Part shown: piece after piece, positions 8,193 through 16,951 of the stretch | Numbering within the stretch: the stretch's first letter is position 1 | How the letters are laid out: each line of letters begins with the position of its first letter | From: an uncultured Collinsella sp. | GTDB taxonomy: Bacteria; Actinomycetota; Coriobacteriia; Coriobacteriales; Coriobacteriaceae | Reading direction: 5' to 3' | Assembly: GCA_900541645.1 (NCBI GenBank) | Contig: UQKQ01000016.1 | Span: 1-37,212, forward strand | Length of the DNA: 37,212 nucleotides | The notes under the pieces: generated by a model | Database searches by the model: none | The model's input: only the letters and a program-made list of their open reading frames with translations | What the model was told of the DNA's origin: nothing | Translations under genes and position numbers: made by a program

Positions 8193-8225
8193 GCACCATT
8201 TGGGCGTCCCCGCCTGCGCTATACT
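8193..8225 (+). promoter_or_regulatory. Possible galE promoter (-10 TATACT)
   Basis: TATACT at 8220-8225 lies about 38 bp before the galE ATG. The -35 region (around TTTGGG) is poor, so the call is weak. The 266-bp gap between the divergent hydrolase gene and galE must hold both promoters; I see no clear operator in it. Confidence 0.3.
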
Positions 8226-8262
8226 CCCCTCTAGAAGTGTTCCTGATTCGATAGGAGACTAC

Positions 8263-9324
8263 ATGTCCAAAGCACTCGACCCCAAAGACACCTGCGTCCT
8301 CGTTACCGGTGGCGCCGGCTTTATCGGCTCGCACACCGTCGTTCAGCTGCTCGAGGGTGGCTACCAGGTCGTCATCGTCGATGATCTCTCCAACTCCAGC
8401 GCCGTCGCCGTCGACCGCGTCAAGACCATCGTGGGCGACGAGGCCGCCAAGAACCTCACCTTCTACGAGGCCAACGTGCTCGACCGCGATGCGATGAACA
8501 AGATCTTCGATACCCATCAGATCGACCGTGTCATCCACTTTGCCGGCTTTAAGGCCGTCGGCGAGTCGGTGAGCAAGCCCGTCGAGTACTACCACAACAA
8601 CATCGAGAACACCCTGGTGCTCATCGACGTCATGCGCAACCATGGCTGCAAGTCCATCATCTTCTCGAGCTCCTCGACCGTCTACGGCGACCCGGACAAC
8701 CCGCCCGTCACCGAGGAAGACCCCAAGAAGCCCGCAACCAACCCCTATGGCTGGACCAAGTGGATGATCGAGCAGATCCTTATGGACGTCCACACCGCCG
8801 ACCCCGAGTGGGACGTCGTGCTGCTCCGTTACTTCAACCCCATCGGCGCTCATCCGTCGGGCCTGATCGGCGAGGACCCCAAGGGCATCCCCAACAACCT
8901 GGTGCCCTATGTCGCCCAGGTCGCCGTGGGCAAGCTCGAGGCCGTTCAGGTCTTTGGCAACGACTACCCCACCCCCGACGGCACCGGCGTGCGCGACTAC
9001 ATCCACGTGTGCGATCTGGCCTCTGGTCACGTTGCCGCCCTTAACTGGATGAACGGCAAGACCGGCGTCGAGATCTTTAACCTGGGCACCGGCACCGGCA
9101 CCTCGGTACTCGAGGTCGTCGCCGCCTTCTCCAAGGCTTGTGGCAAGGAGCTGCCCTACGTGATCCGCGAGCGCCGCGCCGGCGACATCGCTGCCAACTG
9201 GTGCGATGCCTCCAAGGCCGAGCGCATGATGGGCTGGAAGGCCCAGTACGACATCGCGGACATGTGCCGCGATAGCTGGAACTGGCAGAGCCACAACCCC
9301 AACGGCTTCGCCGACGCCGAGTAG
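8263..9324 (+). CDS. galE: UDP-glucose 4-epimerase (GalE)
   Basis: GalE interconverts UDP-glucose and UDP-galactose with bound NAD, linking the Leloir pathway to cell-surface polysaccharide synthesis. The 353-residue short-chain dehydrogenase has the N-terminal nucleotide loop TGGAGFIGSHT (about 13-23), FSSSSTVYGDP (catalytic Ser/Thr region) and Tyr162-x-x-x-Lys166 (YGWTK). Later motifs are RYFNPIGAHPSGLIGE and GTGVRDYIHVCDLA. Start ATG with TAGGAG upstream; the 24-codon longer frame has no ribosome site. A terminator follows directly, so it is monocistronic. Confidence 0.96.
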   Translation: MSKALDPKDTCVLVTGGAGFIGSHTVVQLLEGGYQVVIVDDLSNSSAVAVDRVKTIVGDEAAKNLTFYEANVLDRDAMNKIFDTHQIDRVIHFAGFKAVGESVSKPVEYYHNNIENTLVLIDVMRNHGCKSIIFSSSSTVYGDPDNPPVTEEDPKKPATNPYGWTKWMIEQILMDVHTADPEWDVVLLRYFNPIGAHPSGLIGEDPKGIPNNLVPYVAQVAVGKLEAVQVFGNDYPTPDGTGVRDYIHVCDLASGHVAALNWMNGKTGVEIFNLGTGTGTSVLEVVAAFSKACGKELPYVIRERRAGDIAANWCDASKAERMMGWKAQYDIADMCRDSWNWQSHNPNGFADAE

Positions 9325-9346
9325 CAAAAACCTACATACCGTTCTT

Positions 9347-9380
9347 GCCCCGATCTCACGTTGTGAGGTCGGGGCTTTTT
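9347..9380 (+). terminator. Rho-independent terminator of galE
   Basis: GCCCCGA-t-CTCAC, loop GTT, GTGAG-g-TCGGGGC followed by TTTTT. Confidence 0.9.
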
Positions 9381-9432
9381 CATGGCATGTAGCCATTCGC
9401 CGAAAATCGACCAACTTTTTTATCTTGCCTGT

Positions 9433-9451
9433 ACATGTTTAAACAACATGT
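9433..9451. promoter_or_regulatory. malQ operator palindrome (GTTTAAAC core) just upstream of -10 TACAAT
   Basis: ACATGTT-TAAAC-AACATGT is a perfect inverted repeat with a GTTTAAAC centre. A -10-like TACAAT follows at 9454-9459. Similar TTGTTTAAACAA sites precede the sugar-binding protein gene (18377), the GntR gene (19347) and the PTS gene (19469), so the TreR-like regulator encoded at 18575 is the likely binder. Placement between the -35 and -10 regions would repress. Confidence 0.6.
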
Positions 9452-9544
9452 TTTACAATAGGCGTATCGAATCAGAACATCGGAGGCGGACTGCACACCC
9501 ATCGGCAGGCCGACCCCACAACAAGAAGGTTGGTGAGCGCATTC

Positions 9545-11050
9545 ATGGAGCGTGCAAGCGGCGTCCTCATGCCCGTCTCATCTCTGCCCGGTCCATACGG
9601 AATCGGCGGCTTTGGCTGGAATGCCTACGACTTCGTCGATTTTCTCGCCTCGTGCAAACAACATTACTGGCAGATTCTGCCCCTTACGACGACCAGCTAT
9701 GGCGATTCGCCTTATCAGTCGTTCTCGGCCCGCGCAGGCAACCCCAACTTTATCGACTTTGCCGAGCTTATCGAGGCAGGGTATCTGGAGCAGCGCGATA
9801 TCGATGGCGTGTATCTGGGATCCGACCCCAGCAATGTCGACTACGGTGCTATCTTTGGCGGCCGCCGTCAGATTCTCGACCGCGCCGCCGAGCGCTTTGC
9901 TGCCGACAAGCCGGCCGATTTCGATGACTTTATCCAGGCCAACGAGGACTGGCTCATCCCCTACTGTGAGTTCATGACCGTCAAAGAGGAGTGCGGTCTC
10001 AAGGCGTTTTGGGAGTGGCCCGCGGAGCTCCGCACCCGCGGCGAGGCTTCCGCCAAGGTCTGCGCCGACCATCCGGCGCGTATGCTCTACCACCAGATGA
10101 CGCAGTACTTCTTCGATCGCCAGTGGAGCCGCCTCAAGGCCTATGCCAACGAGCGCGACATTCTCATCATCGGCGACCTGCCCATCTATGTCTCGCGTGA
10201 CTCCGTCGAGATGTGGGCGACACCTGAGCTCTTTAAGATCGACGCCGCCGGCAATCCCGTGAGCGTCGCCGGCACGCCGCCCGACCAGTTCTCGGCCACC
10301 GGCCAGTACTGGGGCAACCCCATCTACGACTGGGACGCCATGGAGGCCGACGGCTTCTCCTGGTGGGAGGGCCGCATTCGCGCCGCCCTCGACATGTACG
10401 ACGTCATCCGCCTGGATCACTTCCGCGGCTTCGAGGCCTATTGGGAGGTGCCGTTCTCCTCGCCTGATTCGTCCTACGGTTCGTGGACGCAGGGTCCCGG
10501 CCTCAAGCTCTTCAAGACACTCGAGGAAAAGCTCGGCACGCTGCCCATCATCGCCGAGGACCTGGGCTTCCTCACCCCCGGCGTCATCGATATGCGCGAC
10601 AACTCGGGCTTCCCCGGCATGAAGATCCTGCAGTTTGCCTTTGAGGGCACCAACTCGTACTACCTGCCGCACAACTACATTGCCAACACCGTCGCCTACG
10701 TGGGCACCCATGACAACGAGACGGCACGCGGCTGGTTTGAAGGAACGGCCACCCCGCGTCAGCGCGAGCAGGCAGCCCTGTACACCCATCAGCAGGCCGG
10801 CGAACCCATCACCGACGCGCTCAACCGAACCATCGCAGCCAGCGTGAGCGACACGTGCATCTACACCATGCAGGACCTGCTCAACTTGGGCAACGAGGCG
10901 CGCATCAACACCCCTGCCACGCTGGGCGGCAACTGGACCTGGCGCATGCTCGACGGCGCCATCACCCGCGAGCTCGAGCACAAACTCACCGACTGGACCG
11001 AGACCTACTTCCGCATCCCGTCGGAAGCCGAAATCGAGCTTCCTCAATAG
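9545..11050 (+). CDS. malQ: 4-alpha-glucanotransferase (MalQ, GH77)
   Basis: MalQ transfers maltodextrin segments between glucans and releases glucose, in the cytoplasm. The 501 residues start MERASGVLMPVSSLPGPYGI, typical of this family. GH77 motifs are present: the nucleophile Asp291 in VIRLDHFRGFEAYW, acid/base Glu338 in IIAEDLGFLTP, and Asp390 in VGTHDNETARGW. GGTGAG lies seven bases before the chosen ATG; GTG (9533) and TTG (9530) lie too close to AGAAGG. The phosphorylase gene follows 128 bp downstream, so longer glucans made here can be phosphorolysed. An operator palindrome shared with the transport genes lies upstream. Confidence 0.95.
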   Translation: MERASGVLMPVSSLPGPYGIGGFGWNAYDFVDFLASCKQHYWQILPLTTTSYGDSPYQSFSARAGNPNFIDFAELIEAGYLEQRDIDGVYLGSDPSNVDYGAIFGGRRQILDRAAERFAADKPADFDDFIQANEDWLIPYCEFMTVKEECGLKAFWEWPAELRTRGEASAKVCADHPARMLYHQMTQYFFDRQWSRLKAYANERDILIIGDLPIYVSRDSVEMWATPELFKIDAAGNPVSVAGTPPDQFSATGQYWGNPIYDWDAMEADGFSWWEGRIRAALDMYDVIRLDHFRGFEAYWEVPFSSPDSSYGSWTQGPGLKLFKTLEEKLGTLPIIAEDLGFLTPGVIDMRDNSGFPGMKILQFAFEGTNSYYLPHNYIANTVAYVGTHDNETARGWFEGTATPRQREQAALYTHQQAGEPITDALNRTIAASVSDTCIYTMQDLLNLGNEARINTPATLGGNWTWRMLDGAITRELEHKLTDWTETYFRIPSEAEIELPQ

Positions 11051-11097
11051 GAGCTACCGCGCCCGACCCCTCCCCACCGTGCGGACGCGCTTGCTTA

Positions 11098-11131
11098 CCC
11101 GCGCGAGGCCACCCCAATCCCCTCGCGCGGG
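11098..11131 (+). terminator. Intergenic hairpin between malQ and the phosphorylase gene
   Basis: CCCGCGCGAGG, 12-base loop, CCTCGCGCGGG, followed by ATTCTT only. The weak U tract suggests partial termination or mRNA stabilisation rather than a full stop. Confidence 0.5.
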
Positions 11132-11178
11132 ATTCTTATGAATTGCAGACATGTAATCAACCCATTACAGGAGGAAAC

Positions 11179-13446
11179 ATGCCCCAAATTAACCTCATGG
11201 AACTCGCCGAGCAGTCTTTTGGCACCTCGCTCGAGCAGCTCGACGACCGTCGCATTTACAAGCTGCTGGTCAAACTCGTGCAGGAGCGCTCCGCCGCCTG
11301 CCCGCTCAACAACGGCAAGAAAAAGCTCTATTACATTTCCGCCGAATTTTTGATCGGCAAGCTGCTCATCAACAACATGATCGACCTCGGCATCTACGAC
11401 GAGGTTAAGGACCAGCTCACCGCCGCAGGCCACGACCTCAACAAGATCGAAGAGTTCGAGGTCGAGCCGTCGCTCGGCAACGGCGGCCTGGGCCGCCTGG
11501 CCGCATGCTTCCTGGATTCCATCGCCACGCTGGGCTTGACCGGCGATGGCGTGGGCCTCAACTATCACTACGGCCTGTTTCGTCAGCGCTTTGTCGACAA
11601 CCAGCAGAAGGCCGTCCCCGACGAGTGGCTCGGTGAGCAGGACATCCTAGTCGACGACGACCGCTCCTACACCGTCGAGTTCGGCGATTTTGCCGTTACC
11701 TCCAAGCTCGTCAACATCGACGTGCCCGGTTACGGCCAGCCCACCAAGAACCGTCTGCGCCTGTTCGACCTGGCGAGCGTCGACGACGGCCTGGTCCCCG
11801 GCAGCTCCATCGACTTCGACAAGACAGAGATCGCCAAGAACCTCACCTTGTTCCTCTACCCCGACGATTCCGACGAGCAGGGCCGCCTGCTTCGCATCTA
11901 CCAGGAATACTTCATGGTGAGCAACGCCGCCCAGCTCCTGATCGACGAGGCCATCGAGCGCGGCAGCAACCTGCACGATCTGGCCGACTACGCCGTGGTC
12001 CAAATTAACGACACGCACCCCACCATGGTCATCCCCGAGCTCATTCGCTTGCTCACCACCGAGCATGGCATCGAGTTTGACGAGGCCGTGACCATCGTAC
12101 GCTCCATGGTCGCCTACACTAACCACACGATTCTTGCCGAGGCGCTCGAGAAGTGGCCGCTCGTCAGCCTGCAGAAGGTCTCCCCTGCCATCGCCGACAT
12201 TATCGTCAAGCTCGATGAGATCGCGAAGGCCGAGCACGATGACCCGCGCGTCGCCGTCATCGACGAATACGACACCGTCCACATGGCCCACATGGACATC
12301 CACTTTGGCTTCTCCATCAATGGCGTAGCCGCCCTCCACACCAAGATCTTGGAGGACACCGAGCTTCATCCGTTCTACGAGATCTATCCCGAGAAGTTCT
12401 CCAACAAGACCAACGGCATCACCTTCCGCCGTTGGATCCATGGAGCCAACCCCGCGCTCGCCAGCCTGCTCGACGATGTAATCGGCACCGACTGGCGCAG
12501 CACCGGCGATCTGAGCAAACTCGCCAAGTTCGCCGACGACAAGGACGTTCTTGAGCGCCTGGCCGCCACCAAGGTCGAGGCCAAGGCCATCATGCGCCAG
12601 TTCATGGCGCTCGAGCAGGGCGTGACCATTCCCTCCAACGCCATCATCGACGTCCAGGTCAAGCGCATCCACGAGTACAAGCGTCAGCAGATGCTCGCGC
12701 TCTACATCATCTGGAAGTACTTCGATATCAAGAACGGCAACAGGCCTAAGCACCCTGTCACCATCATCTTTGGCGGCAAGGCGGCGCCTGCCTACACTAT
12801 CGCGCAGGACATCATCCATCTGATCCTGACGCTGTCGCAGTGGATTGCAAACGACCCCGACGTGGCTCCCTACCTGCAGGTTGTCATGATTGAGAACTAC
12901 AACGTCACCGCCGCCGAGCGCGTGATCCCCGCCGCTGACATCTCCGAGCAGATCAGCCTGGCCTCCAAGGAGGCGAGCGGCACCTCCAACATGAAGTTCA
13001 TGCTCAACGGCGCCCTAACCCTGTGCACGCTCGACGGTGCCAACGTGGAGATTGCCGAGCTCGTGGGCGACGAGAACATCTATACCTTTGGTGCCTCGTC
13101 CAAACAGGTCGAGCAGCTCTACGCCGACGGCACCTACAACGCCGGTGCGCTCTACCGCAAGCCCGGCATTAAACTGCTGGTGGACTTCATCACCAACCCG
13201 GCCTTTATGGCAACCGGCAACGCCGAGCGCCTGCAGCGCCTGCACGACGACATTAAGGGCAAGGACTGGTTTATGGCCCTGCTCGACATTGAGGAGTACA
13301 TCCAGACCAAGGAGCGCGTGCTGGCCGACTACGAGGACCAGGACGCCTGGATGCGCAAGGCGCTCATCAATATCGCCAACGCCGGCACCTTCTCGTCCGA
13401 CCGTACGATCTCCCAGTACAACGACGAGATTTGGCACCTGAGCTAG
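11179..13446 (+). CDS. glgP: Glycogen/maltodextrin phosphorylase (GH-like GT35)
   Basis: The enzyme cleaves terminal alpha-1,4-glucose from glycogen or maltodextrin with phosphate, giving glucose-1-phosphate. The 755-residue protein shows YYISAEFLIGKLL, LGNGGLGRLAACFLDS, NDTHPTMVIPEL, VKRIHEYKRQQ, FGGKAAPAY and the pyridoxal-phosphate lysine Lys606 in KEASGTSNMKFMLNG. It is somewhat shorter than E. coli MalP (797). An ideal AGGAGG precedes the ATG; an in-frame extension of 108 codons runs back through malQ and is not real. Together with MalQ it degrades maltodextrin; it could equally be called malP. Confidence 0.94.
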   Translation: MPQINLMELAEQSFGTSLEQLDDRRIYKLLVKLVQERSAACPLNNGKKKLYYISAEFLIGKLLINNMIDLGIYDEVKDQLTAAGHDLNKIEEFEVEPSLGNGGLGRLAACFLDSIATLGLTGDGVGLNYHYGLFRQRFVDNQQKAVPDEWLGEQDILVDDDRSYTVEFGDFAVTSKLVNIDVPGYGQPTKNRLRLFDLASVDDGLVPGSSIDFDKTEIAKNLTLFLYPDDSDEQGRLLRIYQEYFMVSNAAQLLIDEAIERGSNLHDLADYAVVQINDTHPTMVIPELIRLLTTEHGIEFDEAVTIVRSMVAYTNHTILAEALEKWPLVSLQKVSPAIADIIVKLDEIAKAEHDDPRVAVIDEYDTVHMAHMDIHFGFSINGVAALHTKILEDTELHPFYEIYPEKFSNKTNGITFRRWIHGANPALASLLDDVIGTDWRSTGDLSKLAKFADDKDVLERLAATKVEAKAIMRQFMALEQGVTIPSNAIIDVQVKRIHEYKRQQMLALYIIWKYFDIKNGNRPKHPVTIIFGGKAAPAYTIAQDIIHLILTLSQWIANDPDVAPYLQVVMIENYNVTAAERVIPAADISEQISLASKEASGTSNMKFMLNGALTLCTLDGANVEIAELVGDENIYTFGASSKQVEQLYADGTYNAGALYRKPGIKLLVDFITNPAFMATGNAERLQRLHDDIKGKDWFMALLDIEEYIQTKERVLADYEDQDAWMRKALINIANAGTFSSDRTISQYNDEIWHLS

Positions 13447-13473
13447 CTCATTCCCCTTACCCATCCTCTTGAG

Positions 13474-13506
13474 AAACGGAGTCGTGGCAACACGGCTCCG
13501 TTTTTT
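13474..13506 (+). terminator. Rho-independent terminator of malQ-glgP
   Basis: AAACGGAGtCGTG, loop GCAA, CACGgCTCCG and a run of six T. Confidence 0.9.
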
Positions 13507-13546
13507 GTGCCCGCACGTTACCCTGTGATCCGACTCGGCCAAACAA

Positions 13547-13763
13547 TCTCGATCCGTAGCAATTACTCAACCAAAACGGTCCCAGCCGTTACAGATTGAG
13601 ACATACCGGCCCCTCCCCTCGGGTTTATCTCAATCTGTAACATCTAGCAGGTGAAATTCGCCTTTGGTGTTACAGATTTAGATGAAATGGTTAGCTCAGC
13701 GGAACCGTCTCGATCTGTAACATCTAACGTCCGAAATCGGCCCTATCCGTTACAGATCGAGAC
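13547..13763. repeat. Array of six alternating 15-bp motifs (GTTACAGATYGAGAC), about 40-bp spacing
   Basis: Copies start at 13547 (reverse, degenerate), 13588 (forward), 13628 (reverse), 13669 (forward, one variant base run), 13707 (reverse) and 13749 (forward). Steps are 41, 40, 41, 38 and 42 bp, and orientation alternates strictly. The spacer sequences are unrelated. This occupies most of the 13507-13795 gap between two convergent terminators. The short open frame through it has no ribosome site and is not a gene. The role is unknown; a REP/BIME-like repeat or a protein-binding array are possible. Confidence 0.75.
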
Positions 13764-13795
13764 AAACGACCGGTCAGACAGTCCCAACACAAAGA

Positions 13796-13834
13796 AAGGC
13801 TCCCCTCTCGCCCAGTGGACGGGAGGGGAGCCTT
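13796..13834 (-). terminator. Terminator of the ABC importer operon
   Basis: AAGGCTCCCCTC paired with GAGGGGAGCCTT around a GC-rich loop. On the minus strand it is followed by CTTTGTTTG-type T-rich sequence (plus-strand AAAGAAA). It ends the operon whose last gene stops at 13903. Confidence 0.8.
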
Positions 13835-13902
13835 ATATGTGACCGCGGCAAAAGGATGGCAAAGCCGCAGTCGCCCAAAGGGAGGGCCTGGATGCACCGG
13901 GC

Positions 13903-15102
13903 CTAGATAAGGTTCTTGCCAGACACCTTATCGAAGAGATGAGTCGCGTTCTTCTCGAACTTGAACCAGATGGGGTCGCCAGCCTTGAGCGCGCCCTTGG
14001 CCTCGAGGTCGACGACGGGGATAATCAGGACAAACTGGCCGTCGGGAGCAGTCACGTGGACATGCTCGGTCGAGCCCATGAGCTCGGTCACCTCGACGGT
14101 GCCCTGGAGCGCACCCTCCTCGCCCTTGTCGGCAAGCAGAATCTGCTCGGGACGCACGCCGGCCGTGATCTCCTTCACGTCGCCGCCGTCCCAGTTGAGG
14201 GCAAGCTGAGCGCAGGTCTCGGGGGCGAGCGCCACGTTCATATCCTCGGTCTTGACGGTAAAGCCGTTGCCCGAGCGCACCAGCTGGGCATCGAAGAAGT
14301 TCATCTGCGGCACGCCGATGAAGCCGGCGACGAAGATGTTCGCGGGATGGTTGAAGACCTCCTGCGGGGTGGCGATCTGCTGGACGACGCCGTCCTTCAT
14401 GACCACGATACGGTCACCGAGGGTCATAGCCTCGGTCTGGTCGTGGGTAACGTAGATGAAGGTGCCCTTGATCTCGTGACGCAGCTTAATGAGCTCGGCG
14501 CGCATCTGGTTACGCAGCTTGGCATCCAGGTTGGACAAGGGCTCGTCCATCAGGAAGACCTTGGGGTCTCGCACGATGGCGCGGCCGATGGCGACGCGCT
14601 GGCGCTGGCCACCCGAAAGCGCCTTAGGCTTACGGTCGAGATACTCGGTAATGCCCAGGATCTCGGCAGCAGAGCGCACCTTGCGGTCGATCTCGTCCTT
14701 GGGGACCTTCTTGAGCTCGAGCGTAAACGCCATGTTCTCGTACACCGTCATATTGGGGTACAGAGCGTAGCTCTGGAACACCATGGCGATGTCGCGGTCC
14801 TTGGGCGCCACGTCGTTGACGCGCTTGCCGTCGATGAGCACGTCGCCGGAGGTGATGTCCTCTAGGCCGGCGACCATGCGCATCGTCGTGGACTTACCGC
14901 AGCCAGAGGGGCCAACGAGGACGATGAACTCCTGGTCGTGAACGGTGAGGTTGAAGTCCTCTACAGCGAGCACACCGTCCTCGGTAACCTTGAGGTTGTG
15001 CTTCTTCTCCTCGGTCTTCTTCTTTTTGCCAAAGAAGCCCTTCTTTTTTGACTCGTTGTTGGGATACACCTTCTGAACATGTTTGAGAACGATCTCGGCC
15101 AT
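13903..15102 (-). CDS. ABC sugar importer ATPase (MsmK/UgpC/MalK type)
   Basis: This 399-residue ATPase energises carbohydrate import. It has Walker A GPSGCGKST, the Q loop in AMVFQSYALYPNMTVYENM, the signature LSGGQRQRVAIGRA, Walker B VFLMDEPLSNLDAK, the switch His in YVTHDQTEAM, and a C-terminal MalK-like OB/TOBE region (VTAGVRPEQILLAD). An unusual Lys-rich insertion (about residues 16-40, containing KKKGFFGKKKKTEEKK) interrupts the first beta strands before DGVLAVEDFNL; it is absent from typical MalK. GAAAGG precedes the ATG. Last gene of the operon. MsmK-type ATPases often serve several importers. Confidence 0.93.
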   Translation of the reverse strand: MAEIVLKHVQKVYPNNESKKKGFFGKKKKTEEKKHNLKVTEDGVLAVEDFNLTVHDQEFIVLVGPSGCGKSTTMRMVAGLEDITSGDVLIDGKRVNDVAPKDRDIAMVFQSYALYPNMTVYENMAFTLELKKVPKDEIDRKVRSAAEILGITEYLDRKPKALSGGQRQRVAIGRAIVRDPKVFLMDEPLSNLDAKLRNQMRAELIKLRHEIKGTFIYVTHDQTEAMTLGDRIVVMKDGVVQQIATPQEVFNHPANIFVAGFIGVPQMNFFDAQLVRSGNGFTVKTEDMNVALAPETCAQLALNWDGGDVKEITAGVRPEQILLADKGEEGALQGTVEVTELMGSTEHVHVTAPDGQFVLIIPVVDLEAKGALKAGDPIWFKFEKNATHLFDKVSGKNLI

Positions 15103-15120
15103 GTCTCTACCTTTCGATAC

Positions 15121-15145
15121 GCGGCGCCGCGCTGAGGGGCGCCGC
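15121..15145. other. Intergenic hairpin between permease and ATPase genes
   Basis: GCGGCGCC and GGCGCCGC form an 8-bp stem without a T tract, in the 68-bp gap between the genes. It may adjust message stability within the operon. Confidence 0.45.
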
Positions 15146-15170
15146 CAAAACTTGCAAAACAGTTACGGCA

Positions 15171-16010
15171 TCAGCCCTTGACGGCACCTGCCACCACACC
15201 GTCGATGATGTACTTCTGGCAGAAGATGTACATGATGACGATGGGGACAACGACCATCATGATGCAGGCCATCATGGGGCCGAGCTCGACGTGGCCATAG
15301 CCGCCGCGGAAGTACTGGATCAAAATAGGAATGGTCTTGTACTTGGTGGAGTCGAGCGTAAGGTAGGGCAGCAGGTAGTCGTTCCAGACCCACATGGTCT
15401 CGAGGATGCCGACCGAAAGATAGGTGGGCTTCATGATGGGGAGAACGATCTTAAAGAACACCTGAACCGGGTTGCAGCCGTCAATCATGGCCGCCTCCTC
15501 GATCTCGAGCGGGATGTTCTTTACAAAGCCGGCGAACATAAAGACCGCCAGGCCCGCGCCAAAGCCCAGATAGATAAAGCAGATGTTGAACGGCGTATTA
15601 AAGCCGATGCGGTCCGCCAAATTGGACAGCGTGAACATCAGCATCTGGAACGGTACGACCATCGAGAACACGAACAGGTAATAGAAGAAGTTCGAGATCT
15701 TGTTGTTGACACGAACCACGTACCAAGCGCACATGGAGCAGCACACCAGAATCAGCACGACCGACGTGACTGTGATGATGAGCGAGTACATAAACGCCGA
15801 GGCAAAGCCCTGCTCGTTAAGAGCGTGCACGTAGTTTGCGAGGCCGTTGAACGTCTCGGGCGTGAGCAGATCGAACGCCGTGGTGGTGCTGATTGCGGTC
15901 CCCTTCTTAAAGGAATTGAGCGCAATCATGAACACGGGGTAGATCCACGCGAGCGACAGAATCGTAAAGAAGATCGAGAGCGCGCGGTTAATAGCCTTAT
16001 CGCGTTTCAT
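15171..16010 (-). CDS. ABC sugar importer permease (MalG-like)
   Basis: A 279-residue inner-membrane permease with six expected hydrophobic segments. The cytoplasmic loop contacting the ATPase reads EEAAMIDGCNPVQVFFKIVLPI (EAA motif), as in MalG/carbohydrate permease 2 proteins. GGAGGTG precedes the ATG. The ATG overlaps the TAA stop of the partner permease (sequence TAATG), so the two are translationally coupled in a 1:1 ratio. Confidence 0.93.
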   Translation of the reverse strand: MKRDKAINRALSIFFTILSLAWIYPVFMIALNSFKKGTAISTTTAFDLLTPETFNGLANYVHALNEQGFASAFMYSLIITVTSVVLILVCCSMCAWYVVRVNNKISNFFYYLFVFSMVVPFQMLMFTLSNLADRIGFNTPFNICFIYLGFGAGLAVFMFAGFVKNIPLEIEEAAMIDGCNPVQVFFKIVLPIMKPTYLSVGILETMWVWNDYLLPYLTLDSTKYKTIPILIQYFRGGYGHVELGPMMACIMMVVVPIVIMYIFCQKYIIDGVVAGAVKG

Positions 16011-16864
16011 TACTGCTGCACCTCCTTGGACCTCGTGGCCTTAAGCTGGATCATAGAAATAGCGACAACCAGGATGCAGAAGATAACTGCCTTGGCCTGA
16101 CCGATGCCCTGCCATGCGATGCCGGCACGCGAATAGAACGTGTTGTAGATGTTCAGGGCGAGCATCTCGGTGGAGTGCGCCGGGGCACCACCGGTAAGGG
16201 CGAGGTTCTGGTCGAACAGCTTAAAGCCGTTGGTGATGGACAGGAACAGGCAGATGGTGATGGTCGGCATCAGGTTGGGGATCTTAACCTTCCAAAACGT
16301 CTGCCATGCCGTAGCGCCGTCGACCTTGGCGGCCTCGATGTAATCAGACGGAATGGACTGCAGACCGGCGATGTAGATGATCATCATGTAGCCGACCTGT
16401 TGCCACAGGGTCAGGATGATAAGGCCCCAGAAGCCAGCGGCGGAGTTGAGGGCGATAAGCTGGGCACCCACGTTGGAGAGCAGGCAGTTGATCAGAATCT
16501 GCCAAATGTAACCCAGTACAATGCCGCCAATCAGGTTAGGCATAAAGAAAATCGTACGGAAGATGTTGGTGCCCTTGAGCGCCTTGCGAGTGAGCGCCTG
16601 CGCAATGGCCAGCGCGATCACGTTGATGAGCACCGTCGACAGGAAGGCAAACGCCACGGTAAAGAAGAACGACGTGGAGAACTGCGGGTCGGTCAGTGCG
16701 CGCACGTAGTTCTCGATACCGACAAAGTGCGCGTTATTGATGGTAATAAACTGGCAGAACGAGAGATAGAAACCCTGGATAAAGGGAATCACGAACCCGA
16801 TCATAAACGCCAGACACGTGGGCAGCATAAAGAGCGGCCACCAGCGCTTGAGTGCTTTGCCCAT
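16010..16864 (-). CDS. ABC sugar importer permease (MalF-like)
   Basis: A 284-residue inner-membrane permease, the partner of the MalG-like protein. It shows membrane segments from residue 12 on and the EAA loop YIEAAKVDGATAWQTFWKVKIP. AAAGGA precedes the ATG. The gene follows the binding-protein gene after a stem-loop that probably lowers read-through relative to the binding protein. Confidence 0.93.
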   Translation of the reverse strand: MGKALKRWWPLFMLPTCLAFMIGFVIPFIQGFYLSFCQFITINNAHFVGIENYVRALTDPQFSTSFFFTVAFAFLSTVLINVIALAIAQALTRKALKGTNIFRTIFFMPNLIGGIVLGYIWQILINCLLSNVGAQLIALNSAAGFWGLIILTLWQQVGYMMIIYIAGLQSIPSDYIEAAKVDGATAWQTFWKVKIPNLMPTITICLFLSITNGFKLFDQNLALTGGAPAHSTEMLALNIYNTFYSRAGIAWQGIGQAKAVIFCILVVAISMIQLKATRSKEVQQ

Positions 16865-16884
16865 AGAAGGGTCCTTTCAATATG

Positions 16885-16920
16885 CAGGGGGCGGGCAAAC
16901 CTACGTCTGCCCGCCCCCTG
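16885..16920 (-). terminator. Stem-loop between binding-protein and permease genes
   Basis: A 13-bp perfect stem (CAGGGGGCGGGCA / TGCCCGCCCCCTG) with a 10-base loop and no T tract. Such structures after binding-protein genes usually stabilise their message and reduce downstream expression. Confidence 0.6.
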
Positions 16921-16951
16921 TCGCTAATCAGATAGCTTGGGCAGCAACTGC

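Noticed and set aside
9578..11047. 489-codon minus-strand frame opposite malQ
   Set aside because: Antisense shadow of a gene with intact GH77 catalytic motifs; no ribosome site.
10855..11178. 108-codon N-terminal extension of the phosphorylase
   Set aside because: It runs out of frame through malQ, whereas an ideal AGGAGG-ATG exists at 11179.
13547..13763. CRISPR-like array
   Set aside because: Repeats alternate in orientation, are only 15 bp and degenerate, and no cas genes are present.
13651..13842. 63-codon plus-strand frame in the alternating array
   Set aside because: No ribosome site; it runs through three repeat copies and into the terminator.
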